Positions 24,898 to 33,924 of a DNA stretch of 64,000 bases are shown piece after piece; the first letter of the stretch is position 1, and each line of letters opens with the position of its first letter. The stretch comes from Gallionella sp. (GTDB lineage: Bacteria > Pseudomonadota > Gammaproteobacteria > Burkholderiales > Gallionellaceae). The notes below the pieces were generated by a model. It worked only from the letters and a program-made list of their open reading frames with translations, was not told where the DNA came from and ran no database searches. Where the stretch lies: NCBI GenBank assembly GCA_028710565.1, contig JAQTTV010000002.1, positions 1 to 64,000 on the forward strand, given 5' to 3'. A program made the position numbers and the translations under genes.

Positions 24898-26676
24898 ATG
24901 AAACAAGACTGGATTCTCCAAACAAAAGAAACTCGTCGAGTCTTCTCCAGTGCTACTTGGGTTCCCTTGAGGGCATCTTGCAATGACGAGCAGGGTGAAG
25001 TTCGAGACATAGGCTATGTCAGCGAGTTTTTTGGATGCGGATCTGTTGCGTTCCAGCCAGAGCATCGGGAAGTCGCGGAACAGCTTGGTTGGAGCAGTAT
25101 TGGAAGCGGCCATGATGTGCAACCTTATGCTTACGAGGATGGCTACTACTCATCTATCGAGCAATATCAACACAACGACAAAGAACCAATCGGAGTTAAT
25201 CTTGTATTTGAGCATCCTCAACCAGTAGTTGGCGGCAGGCTATGGATACTGAACCCTGACCTTGTTGTTGCTCTTCATCTAATAAAGGATGGAACAAACT
25301 GGGTAAGGCCAGAAGAGGATTTTGTAATCGTGGCTCGTGAAGTTCTTGATGATAAAGGGCATCATCAACTGATCGAGATCAAGCGAGAATTTCTCATTGA
25401 CTATTTGGCGGCAAGGAACCTGTCACTTCGCCTCTCTTACTATCGCCAAAGAGTAGAAAATGTCGCAGCACTTGAAGGCAGCGAATATGCAAATCTAGAG
25501 AATCGACAAGAACAGCGAGACGGCGGTCGATTTGAACTCCTGATTCGCAGTTTAAAAGATGTCTATGGCGGGAGTTGGGCTTCGTTCCGAGTCTGGAGAA
25601 CTGATGTTGATGCGGATGAAGATGCCCCAGTGATGGAGCCAGAAAGCGGTGATAACACCGCATTTGAAAGCTCGAAAGGGCATCGGAGTGGTTACGAAGG
25701 TGTGCGGGTAGAGGGCGAGTTCTGGCGAGACGAATGGATCGATCATCAAGGGCGAAGCGTGCGTGTTCGAGGAGATGCAGATAAGACTCTTCCCCAATTT
25801 ATCGTGGAAACTGACGGAACGCGAATGCCATCTGCCAACTTAGACAACGAAGACATTGGTCGATGGCTGTGGTTCCGTCCCAGCGTTGTCAGCGAGCTTC
25901 TCGATCATCGCGGCTTTTCTCTTAAGTGGTATACGGCAGAAACAGGTGGTATTGGCTCCACGTCTGGGTATGTGGTGCACTTCGGAATTAACGCTTCGGA
26001 TTTAATCACGGTCTATGCCTATGATGTAGCCCGCCTCGCCGCATGGGAGCAGCACATTTGGGCTGCTCATAACGTTGTCCCAGATGGGAAGGTTTCAAAT
26101 GAGTTGCTAGCCTCGCAGGTTAAAGCTCAGCCAGCATCTACACATGCTGTAGAAGAGTTGTTGTTCAAGAGCATGCAGATGCTAGAGGCGGGCTTTCGTC
26201 AAGAGTTCAGCATTTCTCTGTTCACTCACAACATAGATGATGCTGCTGTCATGCAACATGTTTCCCGCTTCTCTAGCAGGGATCAAGTCTCATTGCTGAG
26301 GTTGGCGAAAGAGCTTGTTCGTGTGTTTTCGGATCGGATTGATGTCCAAGCACTTCGCAAGCTTTCAACTCATGCTGAGAAGGAAAAGCTTGCTTCAAAC
26401 AAGCTTCTTCAGAATGTCTTAGCCCAGAAGGTTGGAGCTGATAAAGCTCGCCTCGTTTTTGGTGCAATCGCTGGAGCATATGACATGCGAGTAGGTGATG
26501 CACATCCGACCAGCTCCAAGATTGGAGATGCTTTGAAGCTCGCTGGAATTGACGAGAGTGGATCGTTCCTAAGGCAGGGTGAACAACTCATTTCCAATTT
26601 TGGACAATCAGTTTGGTGGATAGGAAAATTGCTTTTTGAGCAACCGAAAAGCAAGACAGCTAGTCAGCCCGCGTAG
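24898..26676 (+). CDS. Large protein of unknown function with a C-terminal HEPN-like motif
   Basis: The 592-residue protein is soluble, with no signal or membrane segment. The N-terminal ~400 residues are mixed alpha/beta, with many Trp and acidic residues (WVRPEEDFVIVAREVLD, GRWLWFRPSVVSELLDHRGF). The last ~190 residues are helical and end with YDMRVGDAHPTS, an R-x4-H arrangement (Arg531, His536) that resembles the catalytic motif of HEPN ribonucleases. I know no named family. ATG 24898 has AAGG 7 nt upstream; ATG 24871 would add nine residues. It is divergent to brnTA in a small cassette, so an anti-phage role is plausible but is inference. Confidence 0.75.
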   Translation: MKQDWILQTKETRRVFSSATWVPLRASCNDEQGEVRDIGYVSEFFGCGSVAFQPEHREVAEQLGWSSIGSGHDVQPYAYEDGYYSSIEQYQHNDKEPIGVNLVFEHPQPVVGGRLWILNPDLVVALHLIKDGTNWVRPEEDFVIVAREVLDDKGHHQLIEIKREFLIDYLAARNLSLRLSYYRQRVENVAALEGSEYANLENRQEQRDGGRFELLIRSLKDVYGGSWASFRVWRTDVDADEDAPVMEPESGDNTAFESSKGHRSGYEGVRVEGEFWRDEWIDHQGRSVRVRGDADKTLPQFIVETDGTRMPSANLDNEDIGRWLWFRPSVVSELLDHRGFSLKWYTAETGGIGSTSGYVVHFGINASDLITVYAYDVARLAAWEQHIWAAHNVVPDGKVSNELLASQVKAQPASTHAVEELLFKSMQMLEAGFRQEFSISLFTHNIDDAAVMQHVSRFSSRDQVSLLRLAKELVRVFSDRIDVQALRKLSTHAEKEKLASNKLLQNVLAQKVGADKARLVFGAIAGAYDMRVGDAHPTSSKIGDALKLAGIDESGSFLRQGEQLISNFGQSVWWIGKLLFEQPKSKTASQPA

Positions 26677-26908
26677 GGCGCATTCGTTAATGCGCCGCAT
26701 GTAAACTCATCGTGCAATCAAGCAATTGGTGCAATGCGCTTCGCTTATTGACACCCTACCTCAGGCGAGTCGTAGGGTGTGCAACTTGTTGCGCACGCGG
26801 CTATAAAGCTATCGTGCGCACGGCGCACACTACGACAAATACCACCCACCGCAACCCGTGCGGATAAATCCGCACCTACAGTTTGGCGGGTTGCTGCGCG
26901 AACCCGCC
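26677..26908. repeat. Intergenic repeat block
   Basis: No gene is seen. GTCGTAGGGTGTGCAACTTG (26769) and the inverted GCGCACACTACGAC (26823-26836) form the ends of one palindromic unit. GGCGGGTTGCTGCGCGAACC at 26885 is the TAGGGCGG-type hairpin, whose first bases supply the TAG stop of the RND gene. These are typical short mobile repeats. Confidence 0.6.
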
Positions 26909-29900
26909 CTACGCCTCCTTAACCCTAAACCAAGCCGCATACAACGCAGGTAAGAACAAGCACGTCAGCAAGGTTGCGACGACCAATCCACCCATAATCG
27001 ACACCGCCATCGGCCCCCAGAACACTTGGCGGGTCAGGGGGATCATCGCCAGAATCGCGGCGGCGGCGGTGAGGGTGATGGGGCGGAAGCGGCGGACGGT
27101 GGAGCCGACGATGGCTTCCCAGCGAGATTTTCCCTCTTCTTCATCTTGACGGATTTGATCCACCAAAATCACCGAGTTGCGCATAATCATCCCCGCCAGC
27201 GCGATAAAGCCCAAGTTGGCGACGAAACCAAAAGGCACTTGGAACACCATTAACGCCAGTGCTACGCCAATCAAACCCAGCGGGGCGGTGAGTAACACGA
27301 TGATGGTACGGCTGATATTTTGCAACTGGATCATCAGTAAGGTAATGATGCCGACCAAGGTCAGCGGCACCACCGCTTTAATCGCCGTTTCACCTTTGGC
27401 GGATTCTTCCACGCTGCCGCCTGTTTCGATGCGGTAGCCTGTCGGTAGGCTGGCGCGCAGCGGTTCTAGGACTTTTTCCATTTGTGCGGTGGCGGTGGCG
27501 GGTTGGGTTTTGTCTGCCATGTCGCCTAACACGCTCATATTGGGCAGACGGTTGCGCCGCCAAATCAAGCCTTCTTCCAGCGTAGGCACGAGTTTGGCGA
27601 CTTGGGCGAGTTGAACGTGTTTGCCGTTGGACAAGGGGATGTCCAAGTCCAGCAGCTTGTCTAATTGCTGTTGTCCCACGTCCGCACCGCGCCACATTAC
27701 GTCAATCAGTTGGTCTTTTTCGCGGAATTGGGTGAGTGGCACGCCTTGCAACCAGCCTTGTAATGCTTGCGAAATTTCTTGGCTGGACAAGCCCAATTGG
27801 CGGGCGCGATCTTGGTTGACTTCGACGCGGATAGCTTTGACTTTTTCGTTCCAGTCAAAGCTGACATCTTGCAAATGTCCGTTGGCGCGCATTAAATCGG
27901 CAACTTTCGCCGCGATGACACGCACTTTTTCCACATCTTCGCCCATTACACGGAATTGCACGGGATAGCCAATCGGCGGGCCATTTTCCAAGCGCAACAC
28001 ACGAGCGTGGATGTGCGTGAAGCCGCCCTCGGCCGAGGTAAACAGGTCTTCCAGTTTGTGTTTGAGCCTTTCTCGTTCAGCCAAACCTTTGGTAATAATC
28101 ACCACTTGTGCGTAGTTGTCGCTAAATAAACGCATATCCAAGGACAAGAAAAAACGTGGTGTGCCATTGCCAACGTAGCTGACGTAAGAGCGCACATCGG
28201 GGTCTTTTGCCAAAATTTGTTCGATACGACGAGTTTCGACTTCGGTGGCTTTAAGCGATGCACTTTGCGGCAACCACACATCGACGATCAATTCATCGCG
28301 ACTGGAAGCGGGGAAAAACTGCTTTTGCACACCCACATTAAATGCGATCATCGCCAAGACAAAAATTCCCACCGTCCCGCCAATAACCCACCAGCGATGA
28401 CGTAAACAGCCGACGACCAGCGAGCGAAAATGGCGATAAAAAGGGGTGTTATAGATGTCCTCACCGTGTTGCTGTGCTTTAAGTTGCAATTTCTTGGGGT
28501 CAAGCAAACGATAGCCGAGGTAAGGTGTGAACACCACCGCGACCACCCATGACACCAGCAAGGCGATGGTAACCACGGCAAAAATAGAGAAGGTATATTC
28601 GCTGGCGGTCGATTTGGAAAAGCCCACAGGCGTGAAGGCGGCAGCGGTAATCAGCGTACCCGTCAGCATCGGAAAGGCGGTGCTGGTGTAGGCAAAGGTG
28701 GCGGCTTTGTAGCGATCCCAGCCTTGTTCCATTTTTACCACCATTATTTCAACGGCGATAATCGCATCATCCACCAACAACCCCAAGGCGATGACCAGTG
28801 CACCCAAAGAGATGCGTTGCAAATCAATACCAAAAAGCTTCATCATGAAAAAAGTAATCGCCAGCACCAGCGGAATGGACAACGCCACCACCGTGCCTGT
28901 GCGCCAACCCAAGCTTAAAAATGACACCGCCAACACGATTAGCACCGCTTCCGCAAGCGAATCTTCAAACAGCGAAATCGAGCCTTTGACCACTTCGGAT
29001 TGATTAGCGACGACTTTCACCTCCACGCCCACGGGCAGCCCCGCTTTGATGATGGTCATTGCCGCATCTAAATGCTCGCCTAAGTGGATGACGTTGCCGC
29101 CTTTATCCATGATGATGCCGATGCCGATGGCGGGTTGTCCACCCACGCGCATCCGCGCACTGGGCGGGTCGGACAAACCGCGACTCACTTTGACAATATC
29201 GCCCAAGCGGAAATGTTGCCCATTAATCAATAAATCGGTATTACGTATTTGGTCGAGCTGGTCGTAACTGCCAGAGACGCGCAGGCGAATACGGTCAGTT
29301 GTCGTGTCGATAAAGCCCGCAGGAGTAATCACATTTTGTTTTTGTAAGGCATCGCCAATTTGCATCGGCGAAATACCTAAACTGGCAAGGCGGGCGGGCT
29401 GTGCGTCCAGATAGATTTTTTCTTCTTGCACACCGATCAGTTCTACGCGCTTGACATCAGGCACGCGCTTAAGCTCCAGCGCGACTTTGTCGGCATAGCG
29501 GCGCAGTTGTGCCAAGTCAAAGCCATCGCCTGTCAGCGCGAAAATGTTGATTTGCACATCGCCAAAATCGTCATTGGGGAACGGACCTTGCACGCCAGCG
29601 GGCAGCGTGGCGCGAATATCGTCCAATTTTTTACGCACTTGCCGCCAGGCTTCTGGGACTTCTGTTTTGGGCGTGTAATCTTTCAGCAGCACAAAAATGG
29701 TCGAATCACCTGCCTTGGAAGCCGAGCGCACAATGTCGATCCATGGCGTTTCTTGCAGCTTTTTTTCCAGACGTTCGGTTAGTTCTTGTTCCACTTGCAG
29801 CGCGGTGGCACCTGGCCACAAAGTGCGCACCACCATGACTTTCATCGTAAAATCAGGGTCTTCGGCGCGCCCCAAGTTGCGATAGGACAACACGCCCGCG

Positions 29901-29977
29901 ATGGTCAGCACGACCATCAAATAAATCACCATTTGTTGATGCTTTAATGCCCATGCGGATAAGTTAGGTGCTTTCAT
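26909..29977 (-). CDS. RND-family efflux permease (AcrB/HAE1-like)
   Basis: The 1,022-residue inner-membrane pump has the RND layout: TM1 near residue 15-30, a large periplasmic loop, TM2-6 (about 330-480), a second loop and TM7-12 to the end. The proton-relay Asp pair is visible in ALGLLVDDAIIAVEIMV near residue 405. It takes up drugs or other hydrophobic compounds; the substrate cannot be told from sequence. It overlaps the stop of the adaptor gene by ATGA, so the two form an operon. No TolC-type gene is adjacent. Confidence 0.93.
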   Translation of the reverse strand: MKAPNLSAWALKHQQMVIYLMVVLTIAGVLSYRNLGRAEDPDFTMKVMVVRTLWPGATALQVEQELTERLEKKLQETPWIDIVRSASKAGDSTIFVLLKDYTPKTEVPEAWRQVRKKLDDIRATLPAGVQGPFPNDDFGDVQINIFALTGDGFDLAQLRRYADKVALELKRVPDVKRVELIGVQEEKIYLDAQPARLASLGISPMQIGDALQKQNVITPAGFIDTTTDRIRLRVSGSYDQLDQIRNTDLLINGQHFRLGDIVKVSRGLSDPPSARMRVGGQPAIGIGIIMDKGGNVIHLGEHLDAAMTIIKAGLPVGVEVKVVANQSEVVKGSISLFEDSLAEAVLIVLAVSFLSLGWRTGTVVALSIPLVLAITFFMMKLFGIDLQRISLGALVIALGLLVDDAIIAVEIMVVKMEQGWDRYKAATFAYTSTAFPMLTGTLITAAAFTPVGFSKSTASEYTFSIFAVVTIALLVSWVVAVVFTPYLGYRLLDPKKLQLKAQQHGEDIYNTPFYRHFRSLVVGCLRHRWWVIGGTVGIFVLAMIAFNVGVQKQFFPASSRDELIVDVWLPQSASLKATEVETRRIEQILAKDPDVRSYVSYVGNGTPRFFLSLDMRLFSDNYAQVVIITKGLAERERLKHKLEDLFTSAEGGFTHIHARVLRLENGPPIGYPVQFRVMGEDVEKVRVIAAKVADLMRANGHLQDVSFDWNEKVKAIRVEVNQDRARQLGLSSQEISQALQGWLQGVPLTQFREKDQLIDVMWRGADVGQQQLDKLLDLDIPLSNGKHVQLAQVAKLVPTLEEGLIWRRNRLPNMSVLGDMADKTQPATATAQMEKVLEPLRASLPTGYRIETGGSVEESAKGETAIKAVVPLTLVGIITLLMIQLQNISRTIIVLLTAPLGLIGVALALMVFQVPFGFVANLGFIALAGMIMRNSVILVDQIRQDEEEGKSRWEAIVGSTVRRFRPITLTAAAAILAMIPLTRQVFWGPMAVSIMGGLVVATLLTCLFLPALYAAWFRVKEA

Positions 29978-31014
29978 CGCGTAACACCCGTGTCAATCGC
30001 TTGGATTTTTTCGCCCGCCGATAAACGATGCACGCCGTTGCTGACAATGCGTTCCCCCGTCGCGAGTCCGCTGGCAATCACCGCGCCGTTTTCGCGATAC
30101 GCCGCCACGGTGATCGGGCGCAAACTCACGCTATGATCTTTCGCCACGATCCACACCGCCATGTTTTTTTCCTGCTGAAAAATGGCTGTCAGCGGAATGA
30201 TGAGTTGCGCCGATGGGCTATTATGTGGTGCAAAACGCACTTGTGCGGTCATGCCCAACGCCGCATCAGGTGCTGCGTTGGTCAACGTGATGCGAGCAGG
30301 ATAAGTGCGGCTGGCGGGATCCGCAGCGGGCGATAATTCCCGCAACCGCCCCACCAAATGCCGCTCGGCACTGCCTGAAAACAATATCACGTCTGCCGTA
30401 TCCCCGACTTTCAACGCCGAAAATTGCGCTTCAGGCACGGCAATCACCACTTCGCGTTCACCATCTTGCGCTAATTTTACGACGGGTTGCCCAGCAGAAA
30501 CGACTTGTCCGACTTCCGCCAAAGTCGCCACCACCACGCCCGCGTGTTCCGCGATCAGATTGGTATAACCCGACTGATTGCGCGCTAAACCCGCTTGCGC
30601 CGTCGCAGCTTGCAAGGCAGTTTCTTTAGCATCCAACGCCGATTGGCTGATAAATTTTTTCGCAAACAGCAAGCGATAGCGTTCCACCTCCGCCCGCGCG
30701 AGGGTCAATTGCGCCTCCGCCGCCCCCACTTGCAACGTCGCATCCCCGACATCCAAACGCGCCAACATCTGCCCTGCCTGCACCACTGCCCCCACATCCA
30801 CCAAGCGTGCAGCGACTTTCCCACCCACGCGAAACCCCAAGGGAATTTCATGCCGTGCGCGCACATCGCCGCTATAGCTCGCCGCATTTTCACTCGCAAT
30901 CACGCCAACTTGCATCGTCAAGGCAGGACGCTCAGCAGGGACAACGATTGGAGTTTCTTTGCTACAAGCCACGACAAAGGGGAGAAAGGACAACGCTAGC
31001 AATTTGGATTTCAT
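29974..31014 (-). CDS. RND efflux membrane-fusion (adaptor) lipoprotein
   Basis: The 346-residue protein has a lipoprotein signal (MKSKLLALSFLPFVVAC), a barrel-sandwich hybrid domain split by a helical hairpin (about residues 55-185; LGFRVGGKVAARLVDVGA before, AEHAGVVVATLAEVGQVV after) and beta-barrel and membrane-proximal domains. It links the pump to an outer-membrane channel. ATG 31014 is chosen because the longer TTG form would delay the signal peptide. It precedes and overlaps the pump gene. Confidence 0.9.
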   Translation of the reverse strand: MKSKLLALSFLPFVVACSKETPIVVPAERPALTMQVGVIASENAASYSGDVRARHEIPLGFRVGGKVAARLVDVGAVVQAGQMLARLDVGDATLQVGAAEAQLTLARAEVERYRLLFAKKFISQSALDAKETALQAATAQAGLARNQSGYTNLIAEHAGVVVATLAEVGQVVSAGQPVVKLAQDGEREVVIAVPEAQFSALKVGDTADVILFSGSAERHLVGRLRELSPAADPASRTYPARITLTNAAPDAALGMTAQVRFAPHNSPSAQLIIPLTAIFQQEKNMAVWIVAKDHSVSLRPITVAAYRENGAVIASGLATGERIVSNGVHRLSAGEKIQAIDTGVTR

Positions 31015-31396
31015 GGGATTTTCGGAATGGCTCAAAAATTGAGTACCGTAATTTAAAGGCTAGGTAAGCGGCTGTCAAATTATTTCAAACGGTTGTTTGA
31101 TTTATGGCTGACAGGATAGACGGGGACACGGCCTCGCCAAGAGGCATCACTTTGGTGGCAGGTGCGTGTGGAGTGGCTTTAAGGAGAGTGGTTGCGCAAT
31201 CTCCGCATCAAATACTCCTTTTGACTAGCTAGCTAGCAGGTTTTTCAGGTAGGAATTCATTGGTACATCGTTCGATGGGTGAAAAATGAGATTAAATAAT
31301 GAATTGGACGATATTGAAAAACTAGCCCATAAGCACAAAGACTATTTCGAAACTTTATAATTCCAATGTGGCACTTATGCACCCCTTGCATCTGAC
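31015..31396. other. Intergenic region without a clear gene
   Basis: A 24-codon ORF (31286-31360; MRLNNELDDIEKLAHKHKDY) is the only protein-like stretch and lacks supporting evidence beyond its composition. CTAGCTAGCTAG-like alternation occurs near 31225. Promoters for the efflux operon (minus strand) should lie near 31020-31110 but none stands out. Confidence 0.3.
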
Positions 31397-31721
31397 TCAC
31401 GCCAACACAGGTTCAACCGACAATTTCATTCCCACTGCTTTTAACACCGCCAGCAGCGTTTTTAAGGTGGGATTGCCTTTGGGTGACAGGGTACGATAAA
31501 GCGATTCGCGGCTGATGCCCGCTTCGGCGGCAACTGCACCGAGTCCGCCATAGGCTTCGGCGATAGTGCGTAATGCCAAAAGCCCCGCTGCTCTGTCATC
31601 AGGGTTGTCCAACGATTCCATTGCTTCTTTGAGATACGCCACTGCCAGTTCGCGATCTGCGCGCAATTCCGCTAATTCTTGTGCGTGGTGCGATACCGCG
31701 CCGACTAATTTTTTGCTCATT
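31397..31721 (-). CDS. HigA-like addiction-module antidote (HTH), now orphan
   Basis: The 107-residue protein has an N-terminal toxin-binding helix (ELRADRELAVAYLKEAMESL) and a C-terminal Cro/C1-type helix-turn-helix (LGAVAAEAGISRESLYRTL, then NPTLKTLLAVLKAVGMKLSV). This is the TIGR02684 antidote family that pairs with TIGR02683 RelE-fold toxins. ATG 31721 has GGAG 6 nt upstream and overlaps the stop of the toxin remnant (ATGA). The toxin gene is destroyed, so this antitoxin has no partner here but may still bind its promoter or neutralise a related toxin. Confidence 0.82.
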
Positions 31722-31848
31722 TTTGTCTCCGTTTCCAGTCTGCCCAATAGGTTTTGGCAGTTTGGATGTCTGCGGCTTGCGATTTTTTCGCACAGCCGTA
31801 TCACAAAATAACCCAACATCATTCGTTCAAAACGCTTTAGAGAGACAG

Positions 31849-31935
31849 TGATTTATTCGGATCTCGTCATTCCTGCGAAAGCAGGAATCTAGTTAATTCA
31901 AAGAGCTGGATCCCCGCCTTCGCGGGGATGACGAA
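31849..31935. repeat. Hairpin repeat inserted in the toxin gene
   Basis: Two nested hairpins, ATTCCTGCGAAAGCAGGAAT and ATCCCCGCCTTCGCGGGGAT, are bounded by CGTCAT and ATGACG. The left edge TGATTTATTCG is shared with the repeat at 39296-39390. It replaces the middle of the toxin gene. Confidence 0.65.
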
Positions 31936-32009
31936 AAATTAGTGTTACCTAAGCCACGCAGAACCTGCGGATTGTGCCTGCTTATCTTTCAAAGCATGCA
32001 ACCATTCGG

Positions 32010-33011
32010 TTAATGGCTCTGCACCCTCGGTCGTTTGGTATCGTAATTGTTTAGTCCCACCATTAACTGGTTAGGGTTGATGTAAAAAATATCAGGTGTT
32101 TTTTGATAAGCGTTGAGTATAGCTTCAAAGGGGGGAATACGCCCAATGGCACGGAGTTTTAGGTTGAAGTTGTAGTTCAACATATAGGCGTATAGGTGTT
32201 CTTTGAGCTCAGTGACGTTGTCGTAATGAAAGCGTTTGGTGGTGTTGGCTTTGATCTTTTTGTTCATGGCTTCGACCATGCCGTTCGTCCAAGGGTGTTT
32301 AACCAAGGTGGTGCGGTGTTCGATGGTTTGTGCTTGGCAGATGGCGACAAAGGGATGAATTTTATCCTTGGGTTTTTTGGCTTCCACCAGCAGGTTATAG
32401 CTAAATTCAATCCCATTGTCAGTCAGTATTCTATTGATTTTAAATGGATATTGTTTCAATGCTTGCTGTAAAAATGCTGCTGCCGTTTCCATGCGCTTGT
32501 TGTCGTGTAATTCGACATAGACATAACGCGTGGCGCGGTCGATTGCCACAAATAGATACCACTTATCTTTACCCAGATTGATTTGTGCGGTATCAATGTG
32601 GAGATAGCCAGGTTCATATTTTTTAAAGGTTTTGTACTCGCCTTTTTCCTCTGGCGGCAACAAATCCACCAAGCGGCTGATGTGGTGGCGTTGTAAACAG
32701 CGGTGCAGATTAGAGCGGGTCAGCACGGGAATCAGCGGCAACAGCAGGTCGAATAGGTCGTCCAAGGGCAGCAAAGTCTTGCGCCGCGTCTCGACAATCA
32801 CGGTTTCGTCCAGTTCAGACAACACACTGCCTTGACCTGGCTTTGCCCCGCATTTTTGATCCTCCACCGAATCCCGATGCTTCCACTTCAGCACGGTTTT
32901 GGGGTTGATCCCGTACTGCTCGGATAACTCAAGCAAGCTCGCTTCAGACGCTTGTATTTTTGCTCGCACAACGTGCGTAGTCGTGGCTGTGCCGTGTAAT
33001 ACTTGTCCCAT
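32010..33011 (-). CDS. IS481-family transposase
   Basis: The 333-residue transposase has an N-terminal helix-turn-helix (ASLLELSEQYGINPKTVLKW) and an integrase-type DDE core with Asp in YLHIDTAQI, Asp in ILTDNGIEF and Glu in NGMVEAMNKK. It appears intact. The coding frame has no stop inside the element: it crosses the 32048 terminus and ends in host DNA at 32010, so the last ~13 residues (NYDTKRPRVQSH) come from the target site. AGAGGAAAAGAG precedes ATG 33011. Confidence 0.92.
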   Translation of the reverse strand: MGQVLHGTATTTHVVRAKIQASEASLLELSEQYGINPKTVLKWKHRDSVEDQKCGAKPGQGSVLSELDETVIVETRRKTLLPLDDLFDLLLPLIPVLTRSNLHRCLQRHHISRLVDLLPPEEKGEYKTFKKYEPGYLHIDTAQINLGKDKWYLFVAIDRATRYVYVELHDNKRMETAAAFLQQALKQYPFKINRILTDNGIEFSYNLLVEAKKPKDKIHPFVAICQAQTIEHRTTLVKHPWTNGMVEAMNKKIKANTTKRFHYDNVTELKEHLYAYMLNYNFNLKLRAIGRIPPFEAILNAYQKTPDIFYINPNQLMVGLNNYDTKRPRVQSH

Positions 33012-33067
33012 CTCTTTTCCTCTTTAAGTTCGGTATATGATACACCGCTTAATGATGGGACTAAACA
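32048..33067 (-). mobile_element. IS481-family insertion sequence with 6-bp target duplication
   Basis: The termini are TGTTTAGTCCCACCATTAAC at 32048 (plus strand) and TGTTTAGTCCCATCATTAAG at 33067 (minus strand). Both are flanked by CGTAAT (32042-32047 and 33068-33073), a clean 6-bp target duplication. The element is 1,020 bp and holds one transposase gene. The perfect duplication indicates a simple, relatively recent insertion into the toxin gene. Confidence 0.9.
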
Positions 33068-33255
33068 CGTAATAGTTCAATCATGGGACATGATGTAGCT
33101 TAAAAGCTACTAATTGACAACCCTGTCTTTGCCGAGATAACGCCAGCACCTGCTGTAAAAATTCAGCGTTTGCTTGCTAATGATTGCCTCCCAGCCCTGC
33201 CTGCGGTAACGTGCGCATTGGGTTTGCGAACCATGATGATTACGAGGAAGTGTGC

Positions 33256-33924
33256 ATGTATGAATTTCCATCTGTAGAACTCGCCACCCCCGATGGATTA
33301 TTGGCGATGGGGGGCGATTTGTCACCTATGCGGTTGTTGGCGGCGTATAAACGGGGGATTTTTCCTTGGTTTAATGAGGAGGATCCGATTCTGTGGTGGA
33401 GTCCTGATCCGCGCATGGTGCTGCGTCCCCAACACTTTAAATTGTCAAAATCGTTGGCTAAGGTATTGCGCACGGGCGGTTTTGAAGTGCGGGTCGATAC
33501 GGCATTTTCACAAGTGATGTATGCCTGTGCTGCGCCGAAAGTGAATCGTGAAAGCACTTGGATCAGCGAAGATATTGTATCGGGTTATAGTGGATTGCAT
33601 GCGCTAGGTTATGCGCATTCGGTGGAAACTTGGTATCAGGGCGAACTGGTCGGCGGATTGTATGGTGTCGCCATTGGGCGGATGTTTTATGGGGAATCCA
33701 TGTTTTGCACCATGAGCAACGCATCTAAAGTAGCGATAGCGCATTTGTGTGCGCAGTTGACGCGCTGGGATTTTGGTATGATTGACTGCCAGATGAATAC
33801 CGCGCACCTTGCGTCTTTGGGCGCAGCGGAAATTCCCCGCGAGGTATTTATCCGTGAGCTGACCGAATTTATTTCTCGTCCACCCGTTGATTACTGGCAG
33901 TTTGATGCCAATTTATTTACATGA
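33256..33924 (+). CDS. aat: Leucyl/phenylalanyl-tRNA-protein transferase
   Basis: The 222-residue enzyme transfers Leu or Phe from tRNA to N-terminal Arg/Lys of proteins, feeding the ClpAP N-degron pathway. Family motifs are PDGLLAMGGDLSPMRLLAAY, GIFPWF...WWSPDPRMVL, and GLYGVAIGRMFYGESMF, SNASKVA and IDCQM further on. I moved the start from the longest frame to ATG 33256, which has GAGGAA 7 nt upstream and gives a family-typical start (MYEFPSVELATPDG). Its stop overlaps the bpt start by ATGA. Confidence 0.95.
   Translation: MYEFPSVELATPDGLLAMGGDLSPMRLLAAYKRGIFPWFNEEDPILWWSPDPRMVLRPQHFKLSKSLAKVLRTGGFEVRVDTAFSQVMYACAAPKVNRESTWISEDIVSGYSGLHALGYAHSVETWYQGELVGGLYGVAIGRMFYGESMFCTMSNASKVAIAHLCAQLTRWDFGMIDCQMNTAHLASLGAAEIPREVFIRELTEFISRPPVDYWQFDANLFT

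Larger units (their letters stand above)
31718..33084 (-). pseudogene. HigB/RelE-type toxin gene broken by IS481 and a hairpin repeat
   Basis: Piece 1 (33084-33068) reads MIELL. It continues across the IS into 32041-31970 as RYQTTEGAEPLTEWLHALKD and KQAQ, the start of TIGR02683 toxins. Piece 3 (about 31805-31718) reads, after removing one A from an A6 run, EKSQAADIQTAKTYWADWK and ends RRQK with a TGA overlapping the antitoxin ATG, the C-terminus of the same family. About 40 central residues are missing where the hairpin repeat (31849-31935) sits. The gene is therefore interrupted twice, frameshifted and partly deleted. Confidence 0.78.

Noticed and set aside
30705-30999. Large antisense ORFs within the efflux adaptor gene
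   Set aside because: They overlap a well-supported gene and show only composition-driven open frames.
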